From contig NZ_VCIG01000005.1 in assembly GCF_006345815.1 (NCBI RefSeq), positions 558,001 to 622,000 on the forward strand: 64,000 nt of DNA. Reading direction: 5' to 3'. Shown in pieces: positions 25,799-34,036 of the stretch (the first letter of the stretch is position 1; every line of letters begins with the position of its first letter). This stretch comes from Ochrobactrum sp. CGA5. GTDB taxonomy: Bacteria > Pseudomonadota > Alphaproteobacteria > Rhizobiales > Rhizobiaceae. Position numbers and translations under genes: made by a program. A model generated the notes under the pieces. That model did no database searches, was not told where the DNA came from, and saw nothing but the letters and a program-made list of their open reading frames with translations.

Positions 25799-26647
25799 TT
25801 ACGGTACCGCAAGCGTCAGAAGTTCACGGCGGAACTCTGGTTCGCTCAACACCACTTCGCCGGCGCCGAGGGCACGGGCGTGGTCCAGCGCGCGCGATGT
25901 GAGGCGCTGGGCTGACTCGACGCTTTGCGTCAGGGGCAATCCGCGCGCGAGCCCCGCGACGATCAGCCCGGCGCACAGATCGCCCGTTCCCGGCAGCGCA
26001 ACCGGCAGGTGCTCCACAGGATGACGGCTTGCGCCGGCGGCTCCGAGTATCACGCTTTCAATGTGGCCGGCGGCCGTATCGTCGAGCGCGCAGCCCGTGG
26101 CGATCAGATGGGCTTCGGACGCGATGCGGAGAAAGGCTCGCGCGGCTTTGAGGTCCGCCATGGACGCGACCGGCTGCCCGGTCAGCCAGCTCAGTTCAAA
26201 CGGGTTCGGCGTCGCGATATCGGCCATCGGCAGCAGACGGTCGCGCATGACGTCGGCGATCGCCTCCGGCACATAGAGGCCGGGGCCGGTATCGCCCATC
26301 ACGGGGTCGCAGACGTAAGTGAGGCGCGGATTGACGGCCTTGGCCTCGGCCACGAAATCCGCGACCATCAGCGCCACATCGAGCGAGCCGATATAGCCTG
26401 TCAGGATGAAATCCGCGCGTTGCGGCAGGCCGCGCTCGCGTGCGCCCTGCAACAGATCCGAGAAGAATTCCGGCGGCAGAGCCCGGCCCCGCAACGGCGG
26501 ATAGTCGGGCGTGTTGGAGAAGATGACCGTCGGGATCGCCGCCACCTCCAGCCCAGCCGCGAGCATCGGAAACACGGCCGCGGAATTGCCGACATGGCCG
26601 AACACGACCTGGCTCTGGATCGATATCACGAAGGGAGGAGGGGTCAT
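25799..26647 (-). CDS. pdxY: Pyridoxal kinase PdxY-like
   Basis: The 282-residue ribokinase-fold enzyme has the start VISIQSQVVFGHVGNSAAVFP (8-28), VCDPVMGD and the active-site anion hole GTGDLCAGLIVAGL near residue 222. It phosphorylates pyridoxal to PLP, a salvage step. The length fits PdxK/PdxY. The gene overlaps the MOSC gene by four bases. Its company, a MocR-type PLP-binding regulator, supports a vitamin B6 role. Confidence 0.9.
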   Translation of the reverse strand: MTPPPFVISIQSQVVFGHVGNSAAVFPMLAAGLEVAAIPTVIFSNTPDYPPLRGRALPPEFFSDLLQGARERGLPQRADFILTGYIGSLDVALMVADFVAEAKAVNPRLTYVCDPVMGDTGPGLYVPEAIADVMRDRLLPMADIATPNPFELSWLTGQPVASMADLKAARAFLRIASEAHLIATGCALDDTAAGHIESVILGAAGASRHPVEHLPVALPGTGDLCAGLIVAGLARGLPLTQSVESAQRLTSRALDHARALGAGEVVLSEPEFRRELLTLAVP

Positions 26648-27324
26648 GCCGTACCGTCCAGTCTGTTGCGCCAGTCTTCCACCCGGCGGCTTTCCAGCCG
26701 CCGGACCGCATATTTCCGCCAGCCTTCGGCGAGCACGTCAAGCTCCGCCATGCCGGCGAGTTCCTCGAGGTTCAGCCGGTCGACATAAAGCGCATGCCAG
26801 AGTCGGTGGAGCGTCCAGTCCGGCGCGACGCGGTCGACACGCTCGAGCCGGTCCCCCGTCTTCACGAGTCCGTCTTCCAGCACGCGATAATACCAGCCTG
26901 TGCGGCCGGTCTGCTGCACGCGGCGGGCCATGTCGCGCACCTCGAAGCGATGATTGAGTTTCCAGCAGGGCTGCCGCCCCTGCGAGACCTGCAGGAGTGC
27001 AGTGCCCAGCCGGAAAACATCCCCCACTGCGACGGTGTTTTCGGTCGGGCCCAATGCCGAGATGTTCTCGCCAAATCCGCCGGGAACGGCAAGCGCGGGC
27101 AGATCGCCGAGTTCTTCACGCCAGAGCGGATAATGATCCAGCGGGTAATGATGCACGGCCTTTTCGACGCCGCCATGCACCCGCCGGTCCGCCTGCTCGT
27201 CGCCTTCGAACCCTTCCGGGCCGAGCCGAAGCGGTCTGTCTACCATCGTCTTCATGATGCCGCTTTGCGCGTCGCTGCCCGGCAGCGGTCTGGCGCGCCC
27301 GGTCAGAAGGGTGATCACGGTCAT
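26644..27324 (-). CDS. MOSC-domain protein (YiiM-like)
   Basis: The 226-residue protein matches the MOSC/YiiM pattern: GFEGDEQADRRVHGGVEKAV (about 38-57), LPALAVPGGFGENI and GRQPCWKLNHRF with the conserved cysteine. MOSC proteins carry or transfer sulfur or bind molybdenum cofactor; YiiM-like proteins reduce N-hydroxylated bases. The ATG at 27324 overlaps the amidotransferase stop by four bases. Confidence 0.87.
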   Translation of the reverse strand: MTVITLLTGRARPLPGSDAQSGIMKTMVDRPLRLGPEGFEGDEQADRRVHGGVEKAVHHYPLDHYPLWREELGDLPALAVPGGFGENISALGPTENTVAVGDVFRLGTALLQVSQGRQPCWKLNHRFEVRDMARRVQQTGRTGWYYRVLEDGLVKTGDRLERVDRVAPDWTLHRLWHALYVDRLNLEELAGMAELDVLAEGWRKYAVRRLESRRVEDWRNRLDGTA

Positions 27325-28019
27325 GCCGGCAAGTCCTTCAGCCATGCCCGGAGCATGGATTGGCCGGCATGCCTCAGTGCCGGACCATGCGCGATGGCGT
27401 CGCGGCGCAGGCTGGCCGGTTCGATGCCGGCCTCAGCCAGTTCCACGCTGTGGCCAATGAGCCAGCGCTCAAAGGCGGGCAGTTCGCCTGCTTCGGGGTG
27501 GAATTGCAGCCCCAGAACGGTTGGGCCCATGGCAAAGGCCTGCGTTGCCGAGGCCGCCGTTCCTGCGAGAGTATCCGCTCCATCCGGGATATCGAAGGCT
27601 TCGCCGTGCCAGTGGAGAACGGGCACATCCCGCAGGTGACGAAGCGGGCTGTTGATGCCTGCCTCCGTCAGCGTCAGGGCGGAAAAGCCGATTTCCTTGC
27701 GCGGCATCGGGGCGACCTTCGCGCCGAACGCCGCGGCCATGAGCTGCGCGCCAAGGCAGATGCCGAGTGTCGGGCGGCGGGCGGCCAGGCGCGGGGCCAG
27801 CCAGTCGCGCTCTGTCTTCATGCAGGGATAGGCTTGCGTGTCATTCACCCCGATCGGGCCGCCGAGCACCACCACGAGATCGGGACCGAGCGGATCCGGC
27901 AAGGCATCGATGCCAGCTTCGGCTTGGTTGAGCCGGTAGCCTTCTTCCTCAAGCACCGGGCCGAAGTTGCCAAGGTCCTCGAAAGCGAGATGGCGCAGGA
28001 TCAGGGCGGATTTCGTCAT
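27321..28019 (-). CDS. Class I glutamine amidotransferase
   Basis: This 232-residue protein has the catalytic cysteine in GICLGAQLM (about residue 92) and the His-Glu pair in LQFHPEAGEL. The lid region WHGEAFDIPDGA resembles gamma-glutamyl/GMP synthetase-like amidotransferases that act alone. It is not PdxT, which has a different length and motif. The ATG at 28019 has an AAGAGGT site. It is the first gene of the amidotransferase-MOSC-pdxY operon, divergent from the MocR regulator. Confidence 0.87.
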   Translation of the reverse strand: MTKSALILRHLAFEDLGNFGPVLEEEGYRLNQAEAGIDALPDPLGPDLVVVLGGPIGVNDTQAYPCMKTERDWLAPRLAARRPTLGICLGAQLMAAAFGAKVAPMPRKEIGFSALTLTEAGINSPLRHLRDVPVLHWHGEAFDIPDGADTLAGTAASATQAFAMGPTVLGLQFHPEAGELPAFERWLIGHSVELAEAGIEPASLRRDAIAHGPALRHAGQSMLRAWLKDLPA

Positions 28020-28107
28020 GGGGACCTCTTGCGTTTTTCCACGTGTCTCGCGAATATCCGGCCTGTGTGAAAGAGCCAGTTTCGTAAATTTGGGTAGGCC
28101 GGTTGTC

Positions 28108-29523
28108 ATGGCATCGGAACCGCTAGCGCTGGATATCGAGAAGGAGCCTTCCGGCCCGCTGTTTCTGGCGATTGCCGACGCGATCACCCGCGATATCATG
28201 CGTGGCCGCCTGAAGCCCGGCGTTCGCCTGCCGGGGACGCGGGCGCTGGCGCGCGAGCTCGGCGTTCACCGCAACACGGTCGACGCCGCCTACCAGGAGC
28301 TCATGACGCAGGGCTGGCTCCATGCCGAACCGGCGCGTGGCACATTCGTCGCCGAGGATCTGCCCGACAGCATGGCGGAGCCGGTTTCCGTGACCGTGCC
28401 CCCTGAGCCCGCAACCGTCCGCCCGCGTCTCGCCTTCAGCGATGGTGCTCCCGATCCGAGGCTGGTGCCGGACAAGGCGCTGGCGCGCGCCTTCCGCCGT
28501 GCATTGCTGTCGCCGGCCTTCCGCAGCGGCGCGGATTATGGCGATGCCCGGGGCACGCCGGTCCTGCGTCACGCGCTGTCGTCCTATCTCGCCACGGACC
28601 GGGGCGTGGTCGCCGATCCGGCGCGGCTGCTGATCACGCGCGGCAGCCAGATGGCGCTGTTCCTGGCAGCCAAGGCGGCGGTGAAGCCCGGTCAGGCGAT
28701 TGCCGTGGAGGAACCCGGCTACCCGCTGGCCTGGGAGGCCTTCCGGGCCGCGGGCGCCGCCGTCCGGGGCGTTCCCGTCGATGCGGGCGGGCTGTCGGTC
28801 GCGGCGCTTGAGGCGGCGATTGAACGCGATCCGCGCATCGCGGCGATCTATGTCACGCCCCATCATCAGTATCCGACCACGGTCACCATGGGCGCGGCGC
28901 GGCGGCTGCAGCTTCTGGACACCGTCGAGCGTCACGGCATCACGCTGATCGAGGATGACTACGATCACGAGTACCGCTTCGAGGGGCGCCCGGTCCTGCC
29001 GCTTGCGGCCCGAGCCCCGGCAGGCCTGCCGCTGATCTATGTGGGCTCGCTCTCCAAACTGCTCTCGCCCGGTATTCGCCTCGGCTATGCCATGGCCCCG
29101 GAGCCGCTGCTGACCCGCATGGCGGCCGCCCGTGCGGCCATCGACCGGCAGGGCGACGCGCCGCTCGAGGCCGCGCTGGCAGACCTGATCCGCGACGGCG
29201 ATCTCGGCCGCCATGCGCGGAAGGCCCGTCGCATCTATCGGGCCCGGCGCGATGTCCTGGCGTCGGCGCTGTCGGCGCATCTGGGCGGGCGGATCTTCTT
29301 CGATCGGCCAGCGGGCGGGCTGGCGCTGTGGCTGCACTGCGAGAATGTCTCCGCCGACACCTGGGCGGAGCGGGCCGGCGCGGCCGGGCTTGCGCTGCTG
29401 CCCGGAACGCGTTTCGCCCTTGATCGCGTAGCGCCGCAAGCCCTTCGTCTCGGCTATGCGGCGCTCGACGAGGGGCAGATTGCCCGGGCGGTGGATATCC
29501 TCGCCCGAAGCCTGCCCGATTGA
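28108..29523 (+). CDS. MocR-type regulator (PdxR-like)
   Basis: The 471-residue protein has a GntR helix-turn-helix (LPGTRALARELGVHRNTVDAA, 41-61; ARGTFVAEDL) and an aminotransferase domain with the PLP lysine in VGSLSKLLSPGIRLGY (K317) and IEDDYDHEYRF. The ATG at 28108 is chosen because the alignment begins there. The 88-base divergent promoter has an inverted pair CCGGCCT (28058) and AGGCCGG (28096). Divergence from an operon that includes pyridoxal kinase suggests control of vitamin B6 salvage. Codon use is strongly GC-rich. Confidence 0.88.
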   Translation: MASEPLALDIEKEPSGPLFLAIADAITRDIMRGRLKPGVRLPGTRALARELGVHRNTVDAAYQELMTQGWLHAEPARGTFVAEDLPDSMAEPVSVTVPPEPATVRPRLAFSDGAPDPRLVPDKALARAFRRALLSPAFRSGADYGDARGTPVLRHALSSYLATDRGVVADPARLLITRGSQMALFLAAKAAVKPGQAIAVEEPGYPLAWEAFRAAGAAVRGVPVDAGGLSVAALEAAIERDPRIAAIYVTPHHQYPTTVTMGAARRLQLLDTVERHGITLIEDDYDHEYRFEGRPVLPLAARAPAGLPLIYVGSLSKLLSPGIRLGYAMAPEPLLTRMAAARAAIDRQGDAPLEAALADLIRDGDLGRHARKARRIYRARRDVLASALSAHLGGRIFFDRPAGGLALWLHCENVSADTWAERAGAAGLALLPGTRFALDRVAPQALRLGYAALDEGQIARAVDILARSLPD

Positions 29524-29524
29524 G

Positions 29525-30514
29525 CTACTCGGCCGCCATGGCGGAGCCTTGCGGCCTGGCGGGCGCCACATGCATCCCGAGCCGTTGCAACAGGTCGTGG
29601 TCCTTCCAGGCCGCGGGGTTGCCGGTCGTCAGCAACTGATCGCCAACGAAAATGGAATTCGCGCCGGCAAGGAAGCAGAGCGCCTGCAACTCGTCGCTCA
29701 TCCCCGTGCGTCCGGCGGAAAGCCGCACCACGGAGGCCGGCGTCAGGATGCGGGCGAGCGCCACGAGACGGACGAGCGCGAACGGATCGACCGGGCTTGC
29801 GGTTTCCTGCACCGGCACGCCCTCGACCGGGTTCCACAGGTTGACCGGCACGCTGTCGGGATGGGCTGGCAGGGTCGCGAGCGTCACCAGCATGGCGATG
29901 CGATCCTCTTCCGTTTCGCCCATGCCGACGATCCCGCCGCAACAGACCCTGATGCCACCCTTGCGAACATGCTCGACCGTCTCCAGCCGATCCGCCATCG
30001 TCCGCGTGGTGGCGATCTCGCGGTAATAGTCCGGCGAGGTATCGATATTGTGGTTGTAGAAATCGAGCCCGGCCGCCTTCAGCCGCGCCACCTGATCCGG
30101 TTTCAGCATGCCGAGCGTCATGCAGGTTTCGAGCCCGAGTTCCGAGACTCCCTGCACCATGGCGCAGAGCTTGTCCATGTCGCGGTCCTTGGGGCTGCGC
30201 CAGGCAGCCCCCATGCAGAAGCGCTGCGCGCCCGCATCCCTCGCGCGCCGGGCGGCTGCCAGCACATCGTCGGTCGCCATCAACTTCGTCGCCTTGACGC
30301 CGGTCCGGTGGTGGGCCGATTGCGAGCAATAGCCGCAATCCTCGGGGCAGCCGCCGGTCTTGATGCTGAGGAGGCTCGCCGTCTCGATCGCGGTCGGATC
30401 GAAATGGGCGCAATGCAGGGTCTGTGCCCGGTGGATCAGGTCGGGAAACGGAAGGGCATGGATCGCCCGCGCCTCGTCCATGGTCCAGTCGGTTCTGATC
30501 TTGGCGCCGGTCAT
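29525..30514 (-). CDS. bioB: Biotin synthase
   Basis: BioB inserts sulfur into dethiobiotin to form biotin by radical SAM chemistry. The 329-residue protein has the radical SAM cysteines in [13 protein letters not shown] (C56, C60, C63) and [13 protein letters not shown] near the middle, plus the arginine in [10 protein letters not shown] that binds the second cluster. It starts at 30514, overlapping bioY by four bases. No other biotin synthesis gene is nearby, so with BioY it forms a salvage or finishing unit. Its end is one base from the MocR stop. Confidence 0.93.
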   Translation of the reverse strand: MTGAKIRTDWTMDEARAIHALPFPDLIHRAQTLHCAHFDPTAIETASLLSIKTGGCPEDCGYCSQSAHHRTGVKATKLMATDDVLAAARRARDAGAQRFCMGAAWRSPKDRDMDKLCAMVQGVSELGLETCMTLGMLKPDQVARLKAAGLDFYNHNIDTSPDYYREIATTRTMADRLETVEHVRKGGIRVCCGGIVGMGETEEDRIAMLVTLATLPAHPDSVPVNLWNPVEGVPVQETASPVDPFALVRLVALARILTPASVVRLSAGRTGMSDELQALCFLAGANSIFVGDQLLTTGNPAAWKDHDLLQRLGMHVAPARPQGSAMAAE

Positions 30515-31068
30515 GCCGCGCGACCCTTGAGGCGGCCGAGGCCGGTGATCAGGGAGACCGCCAGCGCGATCTTGATCAGATCGCCGAGGATGAACGGGGC
30601 TAGACCAGCGGCGATCAGGCCGGAGGCCGGCACGAACAATGCGAGCCATGCCAGGCCGAAGGCATAGACCACGGCGAGACCGGCGAGCATCGCCAGCGCC
30701 AGCCACATCGGGCTATTTCCTCCGGCCAGCCTGCCGATCACGAGGGTCGAGAGCAGGTAGCCGATGAGATAGCCGCCGGTCGGCCCCGCCATGTAGGCAA
30801 GTCCGATCCCGCGCTCCGGCGAGCCGGAAAATACCGGCAGGCCCATCGCCCCGGCGGCGAGATAGGCGGCCATGGCTGCAAAGCCGAGACGGGGACCGAG
30901 CGCCGCGGCCAGAAAGAACACCGCGAGCGTGTGCAGTGTCATCGGTACTGGCCAGAACGGTATCTGCACCTTGGCGCCGATCGTGATCAGCACCGCGCCA
31001 CAAAGCGTGAGGGCTGCACCGCGCCAGAGCGATGCCGGGCGGGTCAGGGAGGGGATGAGCAAGGCCAT
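30511..31068 (-). CDS. bioY: Biotin transporter BioY (ECF S component)
   Basis: The 185-residue protein has six membrane segments and the BioY motif [16 protein letters not shown] (67-82), then [13 protein letters not shown]. It takes up biotin, alone or with an ECF module. It starts 30 bases downstream of a BioR box and is coupled to bioB. Confidence 0.93.
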   Translation of the reverse strand: MALLIPSLTRPASLWRGAALTLCGAVLITIGAKVQIPFWPVPMTLHTLAVFFLAAALGPRLGFAAMAAYLAAGAMGLPVFSGSPERGIGLAYMAGPTGGYLIGYLLSTLVIGRLAGGNSPMWLALAMLAGLAVVYAFGLAWLALFVPASGLIAAGLAPFILGDLIKIALAVSLITGLGRLKGRAA

Positions 31069-31098
31069 GAGGCTGTTCTCCGAAGATAGGTTTCGACA

Positions 31099-31108
31099 CT
31101 ATCTATAA
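31099..31108. promoter_or_regulatory. BioR box, proximal to bioY
   Basis: CTATCTATAA matches nine of ten bases of the known alphaproteobacterial BioR palindrome TTATMKATAA and lies 30 bases upstream of the bioY start, where a repressor would block transcription. Confidence 0.75.
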
Positions 31109-31140
31109 TTCCGGAGACATCTTCACGCGTTCAATACAGA

Positions 31141-31150
31141 TTATAGATAA
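31141..31150. promoter_or_regulatory. BioR box, distal (touching the bioR stop)
   Basis: TTATAGATAA is a perfect BioR consensus palindrome, directly after the bioR stop codon and 42 bases (four helical turns) from the proximal box, so both sites face the same side of the DNA. Confidence 0.8.
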
Positions 31151-31819
31151 TCATCCAGGAATCTCATAAGTCTCTCTGATATCGGCATTTTTTGATGTCG
31201 GCTTGCGCTTGCCGATCCAGCCGACATGGCGTGCCAGGGTCGAACAGGCAAATTCGGTCTGGCCCTTCCGCAGGGCATCGAGGATGGCACGGTGGTCGTG
31301 ATCTGTGCGCGCCTCCCAGTCGCTGCGCCATGCGGCGAACAGGAAGCGTGCGCTCGCCGCCTGCAGGTCGTCGATCGTGTGCAGCAGGCGCGGCATGTGG
31401 CACGGCGCCAGGATCAGATGATGAAATCTGCGGTTCGCGGCCTCCCAGTCCCGGACATTGCCTGCGCGATCGCCATGCCGGGTAACCTCTTCCGCCTCAT
31501 CGAGAATCGCTCGTGTCAGGTTTGGCGCGGCGTGGCGCAAGGCGAGCGATTCGAGGCTCGCCCGCATCTCGGCGACCTCGCGCAATTCGGCGATATCGAA
31601 CTCGGTGACACGAAACCCCCGCCAGGGCTCGCTCTCCGCCAGCCCCTGCTTTTGCAATGCGCGAAATGCCTCGCGCACCGGCACGTGGCTGGTGCCGAAC
31701 TCCGCCGCGACATGATCCTGCCGCAACCGTGCGCCGGGCCGTATCGCGCCCGATATGATCCGATCCGCGAGAATGCGCGCAATCCGGTCGGAAATGGTTT
31801 CATCGGTCTCTTTGGTCAT
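31151..31819 (-). CDS. bioR: Biotin regulon repressor BioR (GntR/FadR family)
   Basis: This 222-residue GntR protein has the winged helix (IISGAIRPGARLRQDHVAAE, then SHVPVREAFRALQKQGL) and an all-helical FCD effector domain with the metal/ligand residues in ESLALRHAA and RRFHHLILAPCHMPRLL. Position and adjacent perfect BioR boxes identify it as BioR, the biotin repressor used instead of BirA in many Rhizobiales. A box lies four bases before its start codon, which implies autorepression. Confidence 0.88.
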   Translation of the reverse strand: MTKETDETISDRIARILADRIISGAIRPGARLRQDHVAAEFGTSHVPVREAFRALQKQGLAESEPWRGFRVTEFDIAELREVAEMRASLESLALRHAAPNLTRAILDEAEEVTRHGDRAGNVRDWEAANRRFHHLILAPCHMPRLLHTIDDLQAASARFLFAAWRSDWEARTDHDHRAILDALRKGQTEFACSTLARHVGWIGKRKPTSKNADIRETYEIPG

Positions 31820-31822
31820 GCA

Positions 31823-31832
31823 TTATAGATAA
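31823..31832. promoter_or_regulatory. BioR box upstream of bioR (autoregulation)
   Basis: TTATAGATAA, a perfect copy of the BioR palindrome, ends four bases from the bioR start codon, at a position expected for autorepression. Confidence 0.8.
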
Positions 31833-32323
31833 TCGACGTCACATATGAAGTCGACGTTAGTAGCTCGAATTGGACCTAGGGTGCGGCGAGCGACGAACTG
31901 GCTTCGGTTTGTTGAGGCGCAAGCATTCGACCGTAATCATCGGCCGCGCTATCGGGCACCTTTATGTGCTCTATCCCAACACCAACGGCTAAAGTCGCCC
32001 ATTTTGGCGGCAAGCAACCCCAAGAGAAGGCCCGGTCCCGATCACTGTTCCGACCTCAGCACGTTGACAGCAGCACTAAGGTCGACTTATACGAAGACTT
32101 GTATCGGAGCGCATACCAGCGTGGGCAGCTAATTTTGAGCTGCTTTTCGTCGATATACTCACAAACATTTCTGAGCCGATCCAGATAGGATATTGATCCA
32201 TCTGGCCTTGTCGCGAGATCCCTCTCTCGGCCTCTCCTCCCGTCCATTCATCCCGCCCAAACGCGATCGCGATCGCGAAGACGTATTTTTGTCTGAAACA
32301 GCTTCAAAGAGAGCAGAAGATCA
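31833..32323. other. Intergenic region between bioR and the MFS gene
   Basis: About 490 bases without a convincing gene; short open frames on both strands lack ribosome sites and recognisable similarity. It contains a 16-base perfect palindrome (CGCGATCGCGATCGCG) at 32262-32277, 46 bases before the MFS start, which may be an operator. The rest looks like low-information spacer, possibly a scar between two separately acquired segments. Confidence 0.5.
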
Positions 32324-33556
32324 ATGGTAAATACATCAGAAAAGACGTCGGAAAGCTCCAACCAGCATAGACCCTTTCTCGCTATCCTAGCCTTGGCGGT
32401 TTTTTTCGTAGGCGCAAGCGAGTTCATGCTTTCGGCGATGCTTGGACCGCTAGCTGAGGCATTCCGCACGTCTCCGGCTCGTGCCTCGTGGCTAATCTCC
32501 GGCTACGCCTTCACTTACGCTTTGGCGGCTCCTATTCTGGGATATCTTTCAGACCGTATCGACCGTGTTCGTTTCCTACTCTTTGCTCTTCTGGCCTTTG
32601 CTATCGATGGAATAGGAATTGCATTTTCGCCGACTATCGAAATTGCAATGGTTCTTAGAGTCTTCGGTGGGCTAGCGTCTGCTGTAATCATTCCAACGGC
32701 GTTCGCCCTGGTTTCCGAAATCGTCCCCAGGGAAAGGCAGGCTGGTGCGATGGGCCTTGTCATGCTTGGAATGACGTTCGGCATTGCGCTGGGTCCAGCC
32801 CTCGCAGGCGTGCTCACCGAGTGGGCTGGTTGGCGACTGCCCTTTCTCACGAGCGCAAGCGGATGCGTTTTGGCGTTCATTATCGGTTCCAGAACGACCC
32901 CCGGTAATTATTCACCCTCATTCGCCAGAACTACAGTGCATTTTCATTGGATGAAGAAATGGAATGTAATGCGACCGCTGATAGCCAAGGGTGCCTGGAA
33001 TGGAACAGGCGTGGCCGCTTTCCTACTCTCGGGGGAGATGCTCAAGCAACGCTACAACTTGAACACAGCAGAAATTGGCGTCACGGTTACTGCGTTTGGT
33101 TTCGGTTTAGGCATCGGAAATCTGTCTGCGGGCTGGATACGCCGCTTATGCGGCCGAGAAGAAATATCACTCATCGCGATAACTGCATTACTTGCGCTGT
33201 CGATCGCAGCCTTCACCACAGTCCCTCTCCCTTTCATCGGGGCCGTAACTTGCCTAGTCCTATGGGGATTTGCACTCGGCGCCGGCGCGCCAAGCAGTAC
33301 AACGATATTGGCGGAGCGATCTGGGCATAGCAAAGGTATGGTACTTGCTTTTGCTGAAACGCTCAATAACGTGACAATTTTTGCAGTGCTCCCCGCAGCA
33401 ATACGTTCAATCGATCGCGGTGACAATATTTCCCTCATATTGGTGTTGGGTACGGGCCTTTTTGTTGGAATAATTCTGACGTTGATTGATGGCTGCCTTT
33501 CGCGACCGGTCTCGGCCGAACAATCAAAGCCCCCCGACCTTTCGGGAAGGAATTGA
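32324..33556 (+). CDS. MFS transporter (DHA1-type efflux)
   Basis: The 410-residue protein has 12 predicted membrane segments, loop 2-3 motif GYLSDRIDRVRFLLF and the motif C-like GMTFGIALGPALAGVLTEWAG typical of DHA1 drug:proton antiporters (arabinose-efflux/multidrug). The G+C content is visibly lower than that of the biotin and B6 genes beside it, which suggests a different origin. It is preceded by a GAGAGCAGAAG site. Substrate unknown. Confidence 0.87.
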   Translation: MVNTSEKTSESSNQHRPFLAILALAVFFVGASEFMLSAMLGPLAEAFRTSPARASWLISGYAFTYALAAPILGYLSDRIDRVRFLLFALLAFAIDGIGIAFSPTIEIAMVLRVFGGLASAVIIPTAFALVSEIVPRERQAGAMGLVMLGMTFGIALGPALAGVLTEWAGWRLPFLTSASGCVLAFIIGSRTTPGNYSPSFARTTVHFHWMKKWNVMRPLIAKGAWNGTGVAAFLLSGEMLKQRYNLNTAEIGVTVTAFGFGLGIGNLSAGWIRRLCGREEISLIAITALLALSIAAFTTVPLPFIGAVTCLVLWGFALGAGAPSSTTILAERSGHSKGMVLAFAETLNNVTIFAVLPAAIRSIDRGDNISLILVLGTGLFVGIILTLIDGCLSRPVSAEQSKPPDLSGRN

Positions 33557-33760
33557 TTGAGCATCATTCGATCGAGGAGATGGCTGGGAACGTGACAGGC
33601 GGGCTGCAGGCCTGCGTGGACGGTTACGGGAGGCGTGTCTTCCAAGGCCAATCCGATTTGCACGACATAGCGCGATATTACCGCACAAGCGCCTGCAAGG
33701 ACTTTTCACATTCAGCTTCTATCGCTTTCTATGGTTCTCATGATGATCGGAGGACATGGA

Positions 33761-34036
33761 ATGAATACCCCAAATTTTCGTCGAACGATTCGGCGCCAGC
33801 AGCTACGTGAGATGGTCCCCCTGGCTGACAGCACCATTTATGAAATGGAGCAGCGTGGCGAGTTTCCCCGCCGGTTTGCGCTCTCTCCGCGTTGCATCGT
33901 TTGGGACTTGGCCGAGGTCGAGGCTTGGCTGATGGCACGGCGGGCTGCGCCGATCCGGCGCGCCCGACACCCCGATGTCACCAAGCGTAAAACCCGCCCC
34001 ATCAAAGGGCAGGATCAAGCTCCATCAGGGGCATAG
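33761..34036 (+). CDS. AlpA-family prophage/island regulator
   Basis: This 91-residue protein has the AlpA helix-turn-helix: LREMVPLADSTIYEMEQRGEFP and the following WDLAEVEAWLMAR. AlpA/Cox-like proteins activate or direct excision, or regulate integrase genes. The ATG at 33761 has a GGAGGA site. Its 3' end overlaps the convergent integrase by 35 bases, the usual compact excisionase/integrase layout of islands. Confidence 0.85.
   Translation: MNTPNFRRTIRRQQLREMVPLADSTIYEMEQRGEFPRRFALSPRCIVWDLAEVEAWLMARRAAPIRRARHPDVTKRKTRPIKGQDQAPSGA

Noticed and set aside
27321-28019. Amidotransferase as PdxT of PLP synthesis
   Set aside because: Length and motifs differ from PdxT, and no PdxS gene is present; called a general class I amidotransferase.
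28123-29571. A 482-codon open frame on the minus strand opposite the MocR gene
   Set aside because: It is antisense to a protein with clear GntR and aminotransferase motifs; Arg/Gly/Gln-rich composition is typical of shadow frames in GC-rich DNA.
29456-30667. A 403-codon plus-strand frame opposite bioB
   Set aside because: bioB has all radical SAM motifs; the opposite frame has no family similarity.
31845-32247. Short frames on both strands in the bioR-MFS spacer
   Set aside because: No ribosome sites or similarity; codon usage looks random.
33553-33810. An 85-codon frame between MFS and AlpA
   Set aside because: It overlaps the MFS stop and the AlpA region without recognisable similarity or a start site.
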